Source: Pyrinomonadaceae bacterium
GTDB lineage: Bacteria; Acidobacteriota; Blastocatellia; Pyrinomonadales; Pyrinomonadaceae
Length of the DNA: 64,000 nucleotides
Assembly: GCA_019694355.1 (NCBI GenBank)
Contig: JAIBCB010000005.1
Span: forward strand, 168,452-232,451
Direction of reading: 5' to 3'
Shown: in pieces, positions 55,236 to 63,313 of the stretch
Layout: every line of letters starts with the position of its first letter
How positions within the stretch are numbered: position 1 is the stretch's first letter
Notes under the pieces: generated by a model
Database searches by the model: none
Told to the model about the DNA's origin: nothing
The model's input: the letters and a program-made list of their open reading frames with translations, nothing else
Made by a program: the position numbers and the translations under genes

Positions 55236-56870
55236 ATGCTTAAGAATTTTCCAATAATCGCAATAGCAGTGATCGTCGTCGGAGCCGTTGTCGGCGGTGT
55301 TTTTGGCCATCGCTCAGATGCCGCCGCAGAAGTTGGCGGCGTGACGAACGAAATGATCGTAAAGCAGCTTCGTGAGGCTGACAAGGTCGTAATGGACAAC
55401 TACGCGGGCAAGCCTGCTCTCGAAGACCTGACCGAAGGCTCGATCCAGGGAATGCTTTGGACGCTCGATCCGCATTCGTCGTTCTTTAACCGCCGCGAAC
55501 TGAAAAAACTCGATGAAGAACAGTCGTCGCAGTTCTACGGCATCGGCGTTTCGATCTTTCAGCATCGCGACGGCGTTTATGTGCAGTCTGTCGTGCCCGG
55601 AACGCCGGCCGAGAAGGCGGGCCTGCGGTACGGCGACAAGTTCATGACCGTCGAGGGGAAAGATGCGACCGAATGGAGCGCGTCCGAGGTCTCAAAGAAT
55701 GTCCGCGGCGAACGCGGCAAGCCCGTAAAACTTACCGTTGCTCGTGCCGGCGTCAAAGATCCGGTTCCATTTGAGATCGTTCGCGGCGGTGTTCCGCTTC
55801 CGTCGATCCGCAATTATTTTATGCTTCCGAACGGTACGGGATATGTCGCCCTGACCGGCGGATTTCAGCAGACGACGTCGGACGAATTGACCGAGGCGAT
55901 CAACGATCTGAAAAAGCAGGGAATGAAGAGCCTCATTCTCGATCTTCGAAATAACCCGGGCGGTCTTCTTGAACAAGCCGTCGATGTTGCGAGCAAGTTC
56001 ATTCCCGGCGGGCAGACGGTCGTTTCGGTAAAAACGGGTCGGTTCGGGCAGAATCGCGATCTTCCTGCGATCGGCGGCGAGGTCGAGACGATGCCGCTTG
56101 TGGTGATGATAAACGGCGGCTCGGCATCTGCCTCTGAGATCGTTGCGGGAGCGATACAAGATTACGACCGCGGCGTTCTGGTCGGCAGCGACAGCTTTGG
56201 CAAAGGCCTTGTGCAGCGGATATTCCGTCTTCCGTACGGCACAGGCCTGACGCTCACGACGGCGCGTTATTACACGCCGTTCGGACGCTCGCTCCAGCGG
56301 GATTATTCGAGCGGTTCTATCTACGACTACTACACGCATATGGAGGACGCCGAGGACAACAACGGCAACGCGATACCAAAGCCCGAGGGCGTTCCGGTAA
56401 AGACCGCCAACGGACGCATACTTTATGGCGGCCGAGGTATCGAACCTGACGTCCGTGTTGATCCGATAAAAGACCCGCAGAAGAAGGCGAAGGTCAACGA
56501 GGAAGCGTTCTTCTTTGTCCGGCAGCTCGTTGCGGGCAAGATACCGGGCTTTGAGACCTATAAGAACGACAAACAAAGTTTTGTGAACGTCGTAAGACCG
56601 GGCGATTTTGCCGTGTCGGACAAGCTGTTCGAAGCGTTCATCAAGTTCGCTCTTGCTGACAAAGAGAGCCAGCTCAACGAAGCTTCGGTCGATGAGATCG
56701 CGGCATACGCGCGTTCGCGGATACGCGAGGAACTTGCGACCGCGAATTATTCATCCGAGGCAGGTTTCCAGGTCCTCATGGAGAATGATCCGCAGGTCGC
56801 AAAGGCCCTCGAAGCAATGCCGGAGGCCAGTAAACTTGTGGCGTCGGCCGGGCTCTTTGGCCAAAGATAG
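55236..56870 (+). CDS. S41 family C-terminal-processing peptidase
   Basis: A 544-aa Prc/CtpA-type protease. A membrane anchor (IIAIAVIVVGAVVGGVFG, ~7-24) is followed by a helical N-terminal region with LDPHSSFFN, a PDZ domain (VYVQSVVPGTPAEKAGLRYG, ~112-131) and the tail-specific protease core. Catalytic dyad: Ser in NGGSASASEIVAGA (296-301) and K323 in SFGKGLVQ. YYTPFGRSLQR is typical of CtpA. The C-terminal ~120 residues are an extra helical region. It works on periplasmic substrates. Confidence 0.95.
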   Translation: MLKNFPIIAIAVIVVGAVVGGVFGHRSDAAAEVGGVTNEMIVKQLREADKVVMDNYAGKPALEDLTEGSIQGMLWTLDPHSSFFNRRELKKLDEEQSSQFYGIGVSIFQHRDGVYVQSVVPGTPAEKAGLRYGDKFMTVEGKDATEWSASEVSKNVRGERGKPVKLTVARAGVKDPVPFEIVRGGVPLPSIRNYFMLPNGTGYVALTGGFQQTTSDELTEAINDLKKQGMKSLILDLRNNPGGLLEQAVDVASKFIPGGQTVVSVKTGRFGQNRDLPAIGGEVETMPLVVMINGGSASASEIVAGAIQDYDRGVLVGSDSFGKGLVQRIFRLPYGTGLTLTTARYYTPFGRSLQRDYSSGSIYDYYTHMEDAEDNNGNAIPKPEGVPVKTANGRILYGGRGIEPDVRVDPIKDPQKKAKVNEEAFFFVRQLVAGKIPGFETYKNDKQSFVNVVRPGDFAVSDKLFEAFIKFALADKESQLNEASVDEIAAYARSRIREELATANYSSEAGFQVLMENDPQVAKALEAMPEASKLVASAGLFGQR

Positions 56871-56893
56871 CGGCAATTTTCAACTGACGGGTT

Positions 56894-56938
56894 CGTGGAG
56901 TAAAATAAAGGTTTACTCCACGGGCTCTTGATTTTTTT
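56894..56938 (+). terminator. Hairpin and T-run between the protease gene and pfkA
   Basis: CGTGGAGTAAA (56894-56904) pairs perfectly with TTTACTCCACG (56912-56922) across ATAAAGG, then GGCTCTTGA and TTTTTTT (56932-56938) directly before the pfkA start codon. It may terminate the protease transcript or regulate pfkA translation. Confidence 0.6.
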
Positions 56939-58054
56939 ATGTATAAGCAAATTGGCATCCTAACGGGCGGCGGTGACGCACCCGGCCTGAACGCGGCGAT
57001 ACGCGCGGTCGTACGTACGGCCACAGGCAAGTTCGGGATGCAGTGTATTGGAATTGAAGACAGTTTTGAAGGTATTTTGGGCGAAACGCATACGGTCAAG
57101 CTCTCGCCAAAGAATGTAAGCGGACTGCTGCCGCAAGGCGGCACGGTGTTGGGTACGAGAAACCGCGGCAGCTTTGTCAAAATGGTTGACGGCAAGCCTG
57201 TTTTTACGGAACTTCCGGTCTCCGAGGCTCTCGCGAATCTCGATATCCTCGGCATCGAGGCCTTGGTTGCGATCGGCGGTGAAGGAACTCTCGCCATCGC
57301 GGCTCAGTTCCATAAACGCGGATTTCCGGTGATCGGCGTTCCTAAGACGATCGACAACGACCTTGCGGCGACCGAATTCACATTCGGGTTTATGACCGCG
57401 ATCGATATCGCCACCGAAGCTCTCGACAGGCTTCACACGACGGCTGCTTCTCATGACCGAGTGATGATCCTCGAGGTCATGGGACGCAACACAGGCTGGA
57501 TCGCCCTTCACGCCGGGCTTGCGGGAAGCGCCGATATCATCCTGATACCGGAGATACCGTTCTCATTCGACGCGATCCGCCGAAAGGTGCTTGAGCGTGA
57601 GGCCGCAGGTTCGCGTTTTACGAACATCATTGTGGCCGAAGGCGCGCTTGAGGTCGGAACGAGCGAAACATACTCCGACCGGTCAGAGCTTAGGCTTGGC
57701 GGAATTGGTGAGATCGTCCGACGCCGTGTCGAGGAGATGATGGGCAAAGAATCGCGATGCGTCGTCCTCGGGCACTTGCAGCGTGGCGGCAGCCCGAACG
57801 CATTTGACCGAATGTTGGGTACGAATTTCGGCGCGTGCGCAGCCAGGGCACTTGCCAACGGTGAGACCGGCAAGATGGTCGCGCTTCAGGCCGGCAACAT
57901 AATTACCGTGCCGCTTGAAGATGCGATCTCGAACATCAAGACCGTGCCGACGGGCGGCCAACTTGTCCGAACCGCTCGCGATGTCGGAATTTCCTTCGGC
58001 GCTCCAGGCGAAGCCGAGCTAAACGAAAAGATACGCGTTGAGGGAGCACATTAG
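56939..58054 (+). CDS. pfkA: 6-phosphofructokinase, group III type
   Basis: A 371-aa phosphofructokinase. ILTGGGDAPGLNAAIR opens the nucleotide site. The site that in E. coli reads GGDGS is GGEGT (E115-G116), and PGTIDND is PKTIDND (K136). Gly at the position of E. coli 104 favours ATP, while Lys at 124 is usual for PPi-dependent enzymes; the combination defines the group III (actinobacterial-type) family. MGRNTGWIALHAGLA and SDAD-type ends are normal. It has no Shine-Dalgarno and starts right after a T-run. Likely ATP-dependent. Confidence 0.9.
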   Translation: MYKQIGILTGGGDAPGLNAAIRAVVRTATGKFGMQCIGIEDSFEGILGETHTVKLSPKNVSGLLPQGGTVLGTRNRGSFVKMVDGKPVFTELPVSEALANLDILGIEALVAIGGEGTLAIAAQFHKRGFPVIGVPKTIDNDLAATEFTFGFMTAIDIATEALDRLHTTAASHDRVMILEVMGRNTGWIALHAGLAGSADIILIPEIPFSFDAIRRKVLEREAAGSRFTNIIVAEGALEVGTSETYSDRSELRLGGIGEIVRRRVEEMMGKESRCVVLGHLQRGGSPNAFDRMLGTNFGACAARALANGETGKMVALQAGNIITVPLEDAISNIKTVPTGGQLVRTARDVGISFGAPGEAELNEKIRVEGAH

Positions 58055-58060
58055 AGAAAG

Positions 58061-58528
58061 ATGGAAGCGATCAAGAAAAAACTGCAAGGCGAGCTCGATG
58101 AACTCGAGCAGGAACTTCATTTTAAGCTCCCAAAGGAGATACAGAAGGCGCGCGAATTCGGCGACCTTCGAGAGAATGCCGAATACAAGGCAGCGATGGA
58201 GCGACAATCGATCGTTCAGGCGCGTATCGCACAGATCCGACAGCGTATGAGCGAGGTCGAATCGATCGATCTCTCAAAAATACCGCAGGACCGTGTGGCT
58301 TACGGCTCGCTGGTTGTGCTTTTTGACCTCGACAAAGAAGAAAAGATCCGCTACAAACTCGTAACGAGTGAAGAAAGCGATCCGGACAACGGCCTGATCT
58401 CGACCGTTTCGCCCATCGGACAAGCGTTGATGGGACGCGAAGAAGGCGACGAGGTCAAGGTCAAAACACCGAACGGCTGGCGGAATTTTGAGATCAGCCG
58501 TCTTACGACGATCCACGACGCAGAATAG
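58061..58528 (+). CDS. greA: Transcription elongation factor GreA/GreB
   Basis: A 155-aa factor that rescues backtracked RNA polymerase by stimulating its cleavage activity. The coiled coil contains EFGDLRENAEYKAAMERQS, with the acidic tip residues D and E expected of Gre factors; the C-terminal FKBP-like domain has SPIGQALMGREEGDEVKVKT. It is closer to GreA than GreB. It starts 6 nt after pfkA, so the two are in one operon. Confidence 0.93.
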   Translation: MEAIKKKLQGELDELEQELHFKLPKEIQKAREFGDLRENAEYKAAMERQSIVQARIAQIRQRMSEVESIDLSKIPQDRVAYGSLVVLFDLDKEEKIRYKLVTSEESDPDNGLISTVSPIGQALMGREEGDEVKVKTPNGWRNFEISRLTTIHDAE

Positions 58529-58575
58529 GAACGTGATGGATAAGAAGACCGAGCGTATCGAGGATCGAACCTAAG

Positions 58576-59205
58576 ATGCTGGGATCAAGCATAGGCCGCG
58601 GTGCGAAAAAGATCATCGGCGCGATGGTTCGCGCACTCTCTGCCCGCGGCATCAATCCGAACTACCTTACTTCGCTCGGCGTTACGATAAACATCGGGTG
58701 CGGCGTTCTCTTCGGGCTTGGCCAGTTCTTCTGGGCGGGCGTCGTCCTGATCGTCGCGAATCTTTTCGATATGCTTGACGGCAACGTCGCCCGAAATTCG
58801 GGACGCGTTACCAAGTTCGGTTCCTTCCTCGATTCATCTCTTGACAGATTGTCGGATATGGCCGCCTTCATGGGCATAATAATGTTCTATGCGGGCAATT
58901 CGCCGCAGCATTCGCTGCTGAACGTCTTTCTTGCCGGCGTCGGGATGATGGCGTCCGTTATGGTCAGCTATACGACCGCACGCAGCGAAGGCCTCGGCGT
59001 CAAGGCAAATGTCGGTTTTCTGCAGCGTCCTGAACGCGTCGTCCTGCTCGTGATCGGTGCTCTCTCGACGTGGGATTGGAACTCGACAAGTTATTTTGCG
59101 AATCGTATGCCGCCCGTACTTTGGGTCCTTGCGGTCGGCTCGGTTTGGACATTGATCCACCGAATGTATTTCATCTGGAAGGAGTTTCGTCGGCTGGAAT
59201 CGTAG
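58576..59205 (+). CDS. CDP-alcohol phosphatidyltransferase family protein
   Basis: A 209-aa membrane enzyme that transfers a phosphatidyl group from CDP-diacylglycerol to an alcohol. The full motif is present: D65-x2-D68-G69-x2-A72-R73-x8-G82-x3-D86-x3-D90. About six hydrophobic helices. GVTINIGCGVLFG and TARSEGLGVKANVGFLQRPE resemble bacterial phosphatidylinositol-phosphate synthases and PgsA-like enzymes, but the acceptor cannot be decided. A second such enzyme (pgsA) is at 13090. It is followed without a gap by a small membrane protein. Confidence 0.9.
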   Translation: MLGSSIGRGAKKIIGAMVRALSARGINPNYLTSLGVTINIGCGVLFGLGQFFWAGVVLIVANLFDMLDGNVARNSGRVTKFGSFLDSSLDRLSDMAAFMGIIMFYAGNSPQHSLLNVFLAGVGMMASVMVSYTTARSEGLGVKANVGFLQRPERVVLLVIGALSTWDWNSTSYFANRMPPVLWVLAVGSVWTLIHRMYFIWKEFRRLES

Positions 59206-59634
59206 ATGTTGCAATGGCTCGCTGATAAATGGCACGCACTGACCTGGGAAAGCATCGTCGTAAGCGTGATACTTTTCGTGGTCACTTTTGCGTTCAGCCT
59301 TGGTGCGATCGCTTTCGTGCTCGTCAAGATACCTGCACACTATTTTAGTGCGCACTACGAGCAGGATTTTCTCCCGAACAGCCCGTGGCTCGTTCGTTGG
59401 GGAGCGGTTATTCTAAAGAATATTCTCGGCGTTTTTCTGATCTTTCTTGGAATACTGCTCTCGCTTCCAGGTGTTCCGGGGCAAGGCATTTTAACGATCT
59501 TGCTCGGCCTGATAATGCTGGACGTGCCTGGCAAACGTCCGCTCGAGGCAAGGATAATCAAGCGCCCGAAGGTGCTCGCCGCAGCGAATCATCTTCGCGC
59601 CCGTTGGGGAAAACCTCCGCTTGAGGTGGATTGA
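59206..59634 (+). CDS. PGPGW-like small membrane protein
   Basis: A 142-aa protein with two or three hydrophobic helices (VVSVILFVVTFAFSLGAIAF, AVILKNILGVFLIFLGILLS). LSLPGVPGQGILTILLGLIM resembles the PGPGW family of putative transmembrane proteins. Its ATG follows the previous stop directly (TAGATG), so translation is coupled. Role unknown; shared operon with the phosphatidyltransferase suggests a membrane-lipid link. Confidence 0.65.
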   Translation: MLQWLADKWHALTWESIVVSVILFVVTFAFSLGAIAFVLVKIPAHYFSAHYEQDFLPNSPWLVRWGAVILKNILGVFLIFLGILLSLPGVPGQGILTILLGLIMLDVPGKRPLEARIIKRPKVLAAANHLRARWGKPPLEVD

Positions 59635-59648
59635 AGGGCTGGTCTGGG

Positions 59649-59933
59649 ATGGGCATTTTTGACAGACTATTCAAAGCTAAACAACCTGCGGATTCACGCC
59701 GCGAAAGGCTCCTTGCTTCCGGTCGTATCACGGATGGCGTGATCCTTGAATTGAAGCGGGATGGTAACAAAGACGTTGTCGCGGTCTATCATTACACGCT
59801 CAACGGAGTCGAGTTCGAGTCGGCGGAGGTTTTGACCGCGGCTCAACTTAAGGAAAGCATTCGCTACGCGCCGGGTTCGACGGTTGCGATCCGCTATGAC
59901 CCGAAGAATCAGGTCAACTCGATAATCGAATGA
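59649..59933 (+). CDS. DUF3592-like small protein
   Basis: A 94-aa protein. KDVVAVYHYTLNGVEFESAEV and APGSTVAIRYDPKNQVNSII match the beta-barrel pattern of DUF3592. No transmembrane helix is evident, unlike most DUF3592 proteins. The ATG at 59649 is preferred to a TTG 18 nt upstream. accC overlaps its stop by 4 nt (ATGA). Confidence 0.7.
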   Translation: MGIFDRLFKAKQPADSRRERLLASGRITDGVILELKRDGNKDVVAVYHYTLNGVEFESAEVLTAAQLKESIRYAPGSTVAIRYDPKNQVNSIIE

Positions 59934-61438
59934 TGTTCAAGAAAATTTTGATCGCAAATCGTGGCGAGATCGCCTGCCGTGTCATTCGAGCGTGCAGGGA
60001 CCTTGGCATTCAGACGGTGGCGGTATATTCCGATGCGGACAAGGCAGCATTGCACGTACGCATGGCGGACGAGGCGTTCCATATCGGGCCGTCTCCGTCG
60101 TCAGAAAGCTATCTTCGTCACGACAAGATCCTTCAAGTTGCAAAAGAGAGCGGTGCGGATGCGATTCATCCCGGCTACGGCTTTCTTTCTGAGAATGCAG
60201 AGTTCGTTCGCGAGGTAACAGCGGCAGGAATAAAGTTCATCGGCCCGCCTCCCGAAGCCATGGAAGGAATGGGCGGCAAGATCTCGGCACGCAAGATCGC
60301 GATCGAGGCGGGCGTGCCCGTAGTTCCGGGGACGACAACACCGCTCAAGTCATACGATGAGGCGCGAGAGACAGCCGCGTCTTTCGGCTATCCCGTAATG
60401 CTGAAAGCATCTGCCGGCGGCGGCGGCAAAGGTATGCGTTTGGTGTCGGAAGAGAGCGAACTGCGTTCTGCCCTCGAGACCGCACAGAGTGAAGCGGCAG
60501 CGAGCTTTGGGGATGATGCCGTTTACATCGAGAAGGCGATTGTTCGGCCTCGGCATATCGAGATACAGGTCTTTTCAGATTCGCACGGCAACCACCTTCA
60601 TCTCGGCGAGCGCGAGTGTTCGATCCAGCGGCGCCACCAAAAGGTGATCGAAGAAGCGCCGTCGCCGATCGATTCTGCAGAGCTTCGCGAGAGAATGGGC
60701 GGGTGTGCGGTGATGGTCGCAAAGGCCGTGAATTATGAAGGTGCGGGTACCGTTGAATTTTTAGTTTCGGACGTTGACCGCGCATTCTATTTTCTTGAAA
60801 TGAACACGCGCCTTCAGGTCGAGCATCCTGTTACGGAGCTCGTTACGGGGATCGATCTTGTTCGCGAACAGATCTATGTTGCCGCAGGCAGAAAGCTTTC
60901 CTTCACGCAGGAAGATGTGGTCCTTCGCGGGCATGCGATCGAATGCCGCGTCTATGCCGAAGACGCCGACGCAGGCTTCTTGCCGTCGCCGGGCAAGATC
61001 ACTCGGCTTCGGCTGCCGCAAGGGCCGGGAGTTCGCGACGATGGCGGTATTTACGAGGGAGCCGAGGTTTCGATCTACTACGACCCGATGATCTCGAAGT
61101 TTGCGGTCTATGGCCGCGACCGTGCGGAAGCGATCGACCGTATGCGGCGTGCACTTCTCGAATACGAGGTGAATGGGATCAAGACGACGCTGCCATTCTT
61201 CCGCGAAGTGATGGACGACGAGGTGTTCATACGCGGTGATCTCGACACAGGTTTTATCAAAGCATTTATGGAGCGGCGAAAGGCGGTTGAACCAGACCGT
61301 GAAACGCTCGATGCCGTGATCATCGCGGCTGTGCTGCATTCTCAAGCTCGACGGCCGCAGACCACGGTAAACGCTGAACAGCGGCAAACAAGTCGCTGGG
61401 CAGCGGCCGGACGCGCAGCACAAGTGAAGGGAATCTAG
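59930..61438 (+). CDS. accC: Biotin carboxylase (acetyl-/acyl-CoA carboxylase)
   Basis: ATP-grasp enzyme that carboxylates biotin on a carrier protein. MFKKILIANRGEIACRVIRA opens it; KASAGGGGKGMRLV is the ATP loop, RPRHIEIQVFSD and LGERECSIQRRHQKVIEEAP the central parts, and EMNTRLQVEHPVTE the catalytic region. At 502 aa it is ~50 longer than E. coli AccC, with a C-terminal extension (LDTGFIKAFMERRKAV onward) like propionyl-CoA or other acyl-CoA carboxylase alpha chains without the biotin domain. It starts in ATGA overlapping the previous stop. accD lies elsewhere in the window. Confidence 0.92.
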   Translation: MMFKKILIANRGEIACRVIRACRDLGIQTVAVYSDADKAALHVRMADEAFHIGPSPSSESYLRHDKILQVAKESGADAIHPGYGFLSENAEFVREVTAAGIKFIGPPPEAMEGMGGKISARKIAIEAGVPVVPGTTTPLKSYDEARETAASFGYPVMLKASAGGGGKGMRLVSEESELRSALETAQSEAAASFGDDAVYIEKAIVRPRHIEIQVFSDSHGNHLHLGERECSIQRRHQKVIEEAPSPIDSAELRERMGGCAVMVAKAVNYEGAGTVEFLVSDVDRAFYFLEMNTRLQVEHPVTELVTGIDLVREQIYVAAGRKLSFTQEDVVLRGHAIECRVYAEDADAGFLPSPGKITRLRLPQGPGVRDDGGIYEGAEVSIYYDPMISKFAVYGRDRAEAIDRMRRALLEYEVNGIKTTLPFFREVMDDEVFIRGDLDTGFIKAFMERRKAVEPDRETLDAVIIAAVLHSQARRPQTTVNAEQRQTSRWAAAGRAAQVKGI

Positions 61439-61458
61439 AATTTTGCAAGGATATTGAA

Positions 61459-61668
61459 ATGGAAGATCTACTAAAGCAATTGATGGGCAAGAAGGTCGAT
61501 GTCGCATGTCAGACGAACGTGAATTTTCGCGGCGACATCGTTGATGTAAAGGACGGCGTCGTTTATCTGCGCGGTGAAGACGAACGCGTTGCGTATGTGG
61601 CTATCGACAAGATCGCGGCGATCTACGAGGTGAAAGACGCGGCGATAAGGCCGGGATTCATCGGATAA
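61459..61668 (+). CDS. Small Sm-like beta-barrel protein, unknown
   Basis: A 69-aa protein: LMGKKVDVACQTNVNFRGDI, VVYLRGEDERVAYVAIDKI. Alternating strands with a G-x-I/V pattern and a final VAIDKIAAIYEV strand are Sm-fold-like. No established family name. It follows accC by 20 bp and ends just before a terminator, so it is the operon's last gene. Confidence 0.65.
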   Translation: MEDLLKQLMGKKVDVACQTNVNFRGDIVDVKDGVVYLRGEDERVAYVAIDKIAAIYEVKDAAIRPGFIG

Positions 61669-61691
61669 CGGAATAAGCGAAAATAGAAAAA

Positions 61692-61726
61692 GCCTGCGAA
61701 ACTTTATCGGTCTCGCAGGCATTTTT
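61692..61726 (+). terminator. Bidirectional terminator
   Basis: GCCTGCGA (61692-61699) pairs with TCGCAGGC (61713-61720), followed by ATTTTT; on the minus strand an upstream A-run gives TTTTT. It separates the accC operon from the convergent NlpC/P60 gene. Confidence 0.85.
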
Positions 61727-61749
61727 ACTGAACTTTTTTTGTTTCGATC

Positions 61750-62445
61750 TTAGTGGATATCCGCTGCAGACGTTGCTTCGATCGGAAGGCGTCGGAACCC
61801 GACGATGCGGTTCTCCCAATATCCTTTGAACGGTGAATAGGTGATGCCTTTGCTTGATGATGCGTGGAAAAATCCATTCTCGTCGGCGACAATGCCCATA
61901 TGGCCGAGGCCGTTAAGGAACACAAGCGTTCCGAACTTGAAGCGGTCGTCGCCATAGACCGGCTCAGATTGCGACCAAAGCGAACGAGCACTCACGCGAG
62001 TGAAATTGATGCCCGCATCATTGAATACGCTCCAGACGAAGCCTGAGCAATCGTAGGTGTTCGGGCCGGTCGAACCGTAGCGATACGGAATGCCCCAGCG
62101 AGCCATAATGCCCTGATAGATCATATCGCTGACGCTTGCGCTATACGCCGTGCGTCCCGCGGTGAGTGCCGACGTGTAATTGTTTACGGCACGCGATGAA
62201 GCAGTCTTCCTAACAAGCGGAGCGGCTGGCTGAGGTTTGACGAGAATGATCGGGCTTGTGAGGGTCGGACGAGAAGAAGTCGTTCTTTGGACTGGCGGAG
62301 CAGAAGGCTCGGACGGAAGATTCGTCGGTTGGCTCGACGTCGATCTAACTACGCGAGCTCGGTCCTGTGCTGCGGCCGGTGCTGTAGAGATGCCGGCCGT
62401 AACTGCCGCGCACACCGAAAGCAAGAATAACTTCTTAAAATTCAT
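61750..62445 (-). CDS. Secreted NlpC/P60 family peptidoglycan peptidase
   Basis: A 231-aa exported protein. Signal peptide residues 1-26 (ending APAAAQ), then a Ser/Pro/Thr-rich linker (~30-95) and a NlpC/P60 domain. The catalytic triad is C133 in NTYDCSGFVW, H182 in GLGHMGIV and H194 in FFHASSS. It likely cuts D-Glu-mDAP links in cell-wall peptides. Convergent with the accC operon and upstream of an IscA-type gene on the same strand. Confidence 0.93.
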   Translation of the reverse strand: MNFKKLFLLSVCAAVTAGISTAPAAAQDRARVVRSTSSQPTNLPSEPSAPPVQRTTSSRPTLTSPIILVKPQPAAPLVRKTASSRAVNNYTSALTAGRTAYSASVSDMIYQGIMARWGIPYRYGSTGPNTYDCSGFVWSVFNDAGINFTRVSARSLWSQSEPVYGDDRFKFGTLVFLNGLGHMGIVADENGFFHASSSKGITYSPFKGYWENRIVGFRRLPIEATSAADIH

Positions 62446-62839
62446 CTACGGTTTTTCCTCTCAGTTTTTGCTTATTTTTGAAAGATCGCGAGAAAAGAGG
62501 ATGGCAAGAAAAATAACTTGCCTATTAAAAGGAAACCGCTAATGCGGGGCCTTTTCCCAAGATCTTCTTTTTTCATTTACGGCCATCCGATAGTGCAGGG
62601 AAGTCGGACATCGGTCGCAGTAAGTATTATGGCGTATTGAAAATAGCGTTGGCAAGCCGGAAAAACAGGTTTTTGCACGGACCTCCGCCGCCAACCCTAC
62701 TCTGATGTGAGCGCCTTGCCTGCCTTCAGTTGTCCTGGATGACAAAAGATACGGCGAATCGACACCGCTTTCCCGGAAAAAAAGAAGAGCGGTCTCGAAT
62801 CGCTCGAAACCGCGCTTCATTGCGTGAATTGACCTTCTA
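62446..62839. other. Non-coding gap between the NlpC and IscA-type genes
   Basis: About 394 bp. A 114-codon frame on the minus strand (62539-62883) overlaps the IscA gene end and its terminator and has no recognisable domain. A terminator lies at 62776-62813. The promoter of the NlpC gene should be in the first 100 bp, where no consensus is clear. Confidence 0.45.
62776..62813 (-). terminator. Terminator of the IscA-type gene
   Basis: On the minus strand GCGGTTTCGA pairs with TCGAGACCGC (one T-G pair), followed by TCTTCTTTTTTT. Confidence 0.85.
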
Positions 62840-63196
62840 TTAGGCCGAGAATGACGTGCCGCATCCGCAGCCGCCCGAAGCATTCGGGTTCTCGAACGTA
62901 AAGCCCGAACCCATCATATTCGTCGTATAGTCGATCGTGATGCCGTTCAGATATTGTGCCGAGAACATATCGACAAAGAACTTAATCCCCTGATCATCCA
63001 CAAGCAGATCGCCCTGACGCGAATCTTCTTCGACATTAAGGCTGTACTGGAAACCCGAGCATCCGCCCGGAACGACGCGAACGCGAAGGCCTGCGGTTTC
63101 CGGCAGATCTTCCTCTGCCGCGATGAACTTCTTGATCTCTTCGGCCGCATTCGCGGTCACGTTCATTTGAATGCTAGGTGCTGCAACTGCTGACAT
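62840..63196 (-). CDS. Iron-sulfur cluster carrier (IscA/ErpA/HesB family)
   Basis: A 118-aa A-type carrier that receives Fe-S clusters and passes them to client enzymes. The three cysteines are C46 in GGCSGFQYSL and C110/C112 in GGCGCGTSF. LRVRVVPGGC and GSGFTFENPNASGGC are family marks. ErpA versus IscA cannot be decided from sequence alone. No isc or suf genes are nearby. Start at 63196 gives an extra ~8 residues before the conserved core. Confidence 0.92.
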   Translation of the reverse strand: MSAVAAPSIQMNVTANAAEEIKKFIAAEEDLPETAGLRVRVVPGGCSGFQYSLNVEEDSRQGDLLVDDQGIKFFVDMFSAQYLNGITIDYTTNMMGSGFTFENPNASGGCGCGTSFSA

Positions 63197-63313
63197 TTAT
63201 CTCTTGTTACTCCCGTTTGTAAATTCGGATATGCCCGATCGGGGCGAATCCTTACATCAAAGTAAATATTATAAGAAACTTGCCAATAAAGGCAAGGTCA
63301 AGCAAGCACAAGC

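Noticed and set aside
62539..62883. 114-codon minus-strand frame between NlpC and IscA-type genes
   Set aside because: It overlaps the IscA gene end and its terminator and shows no domain.
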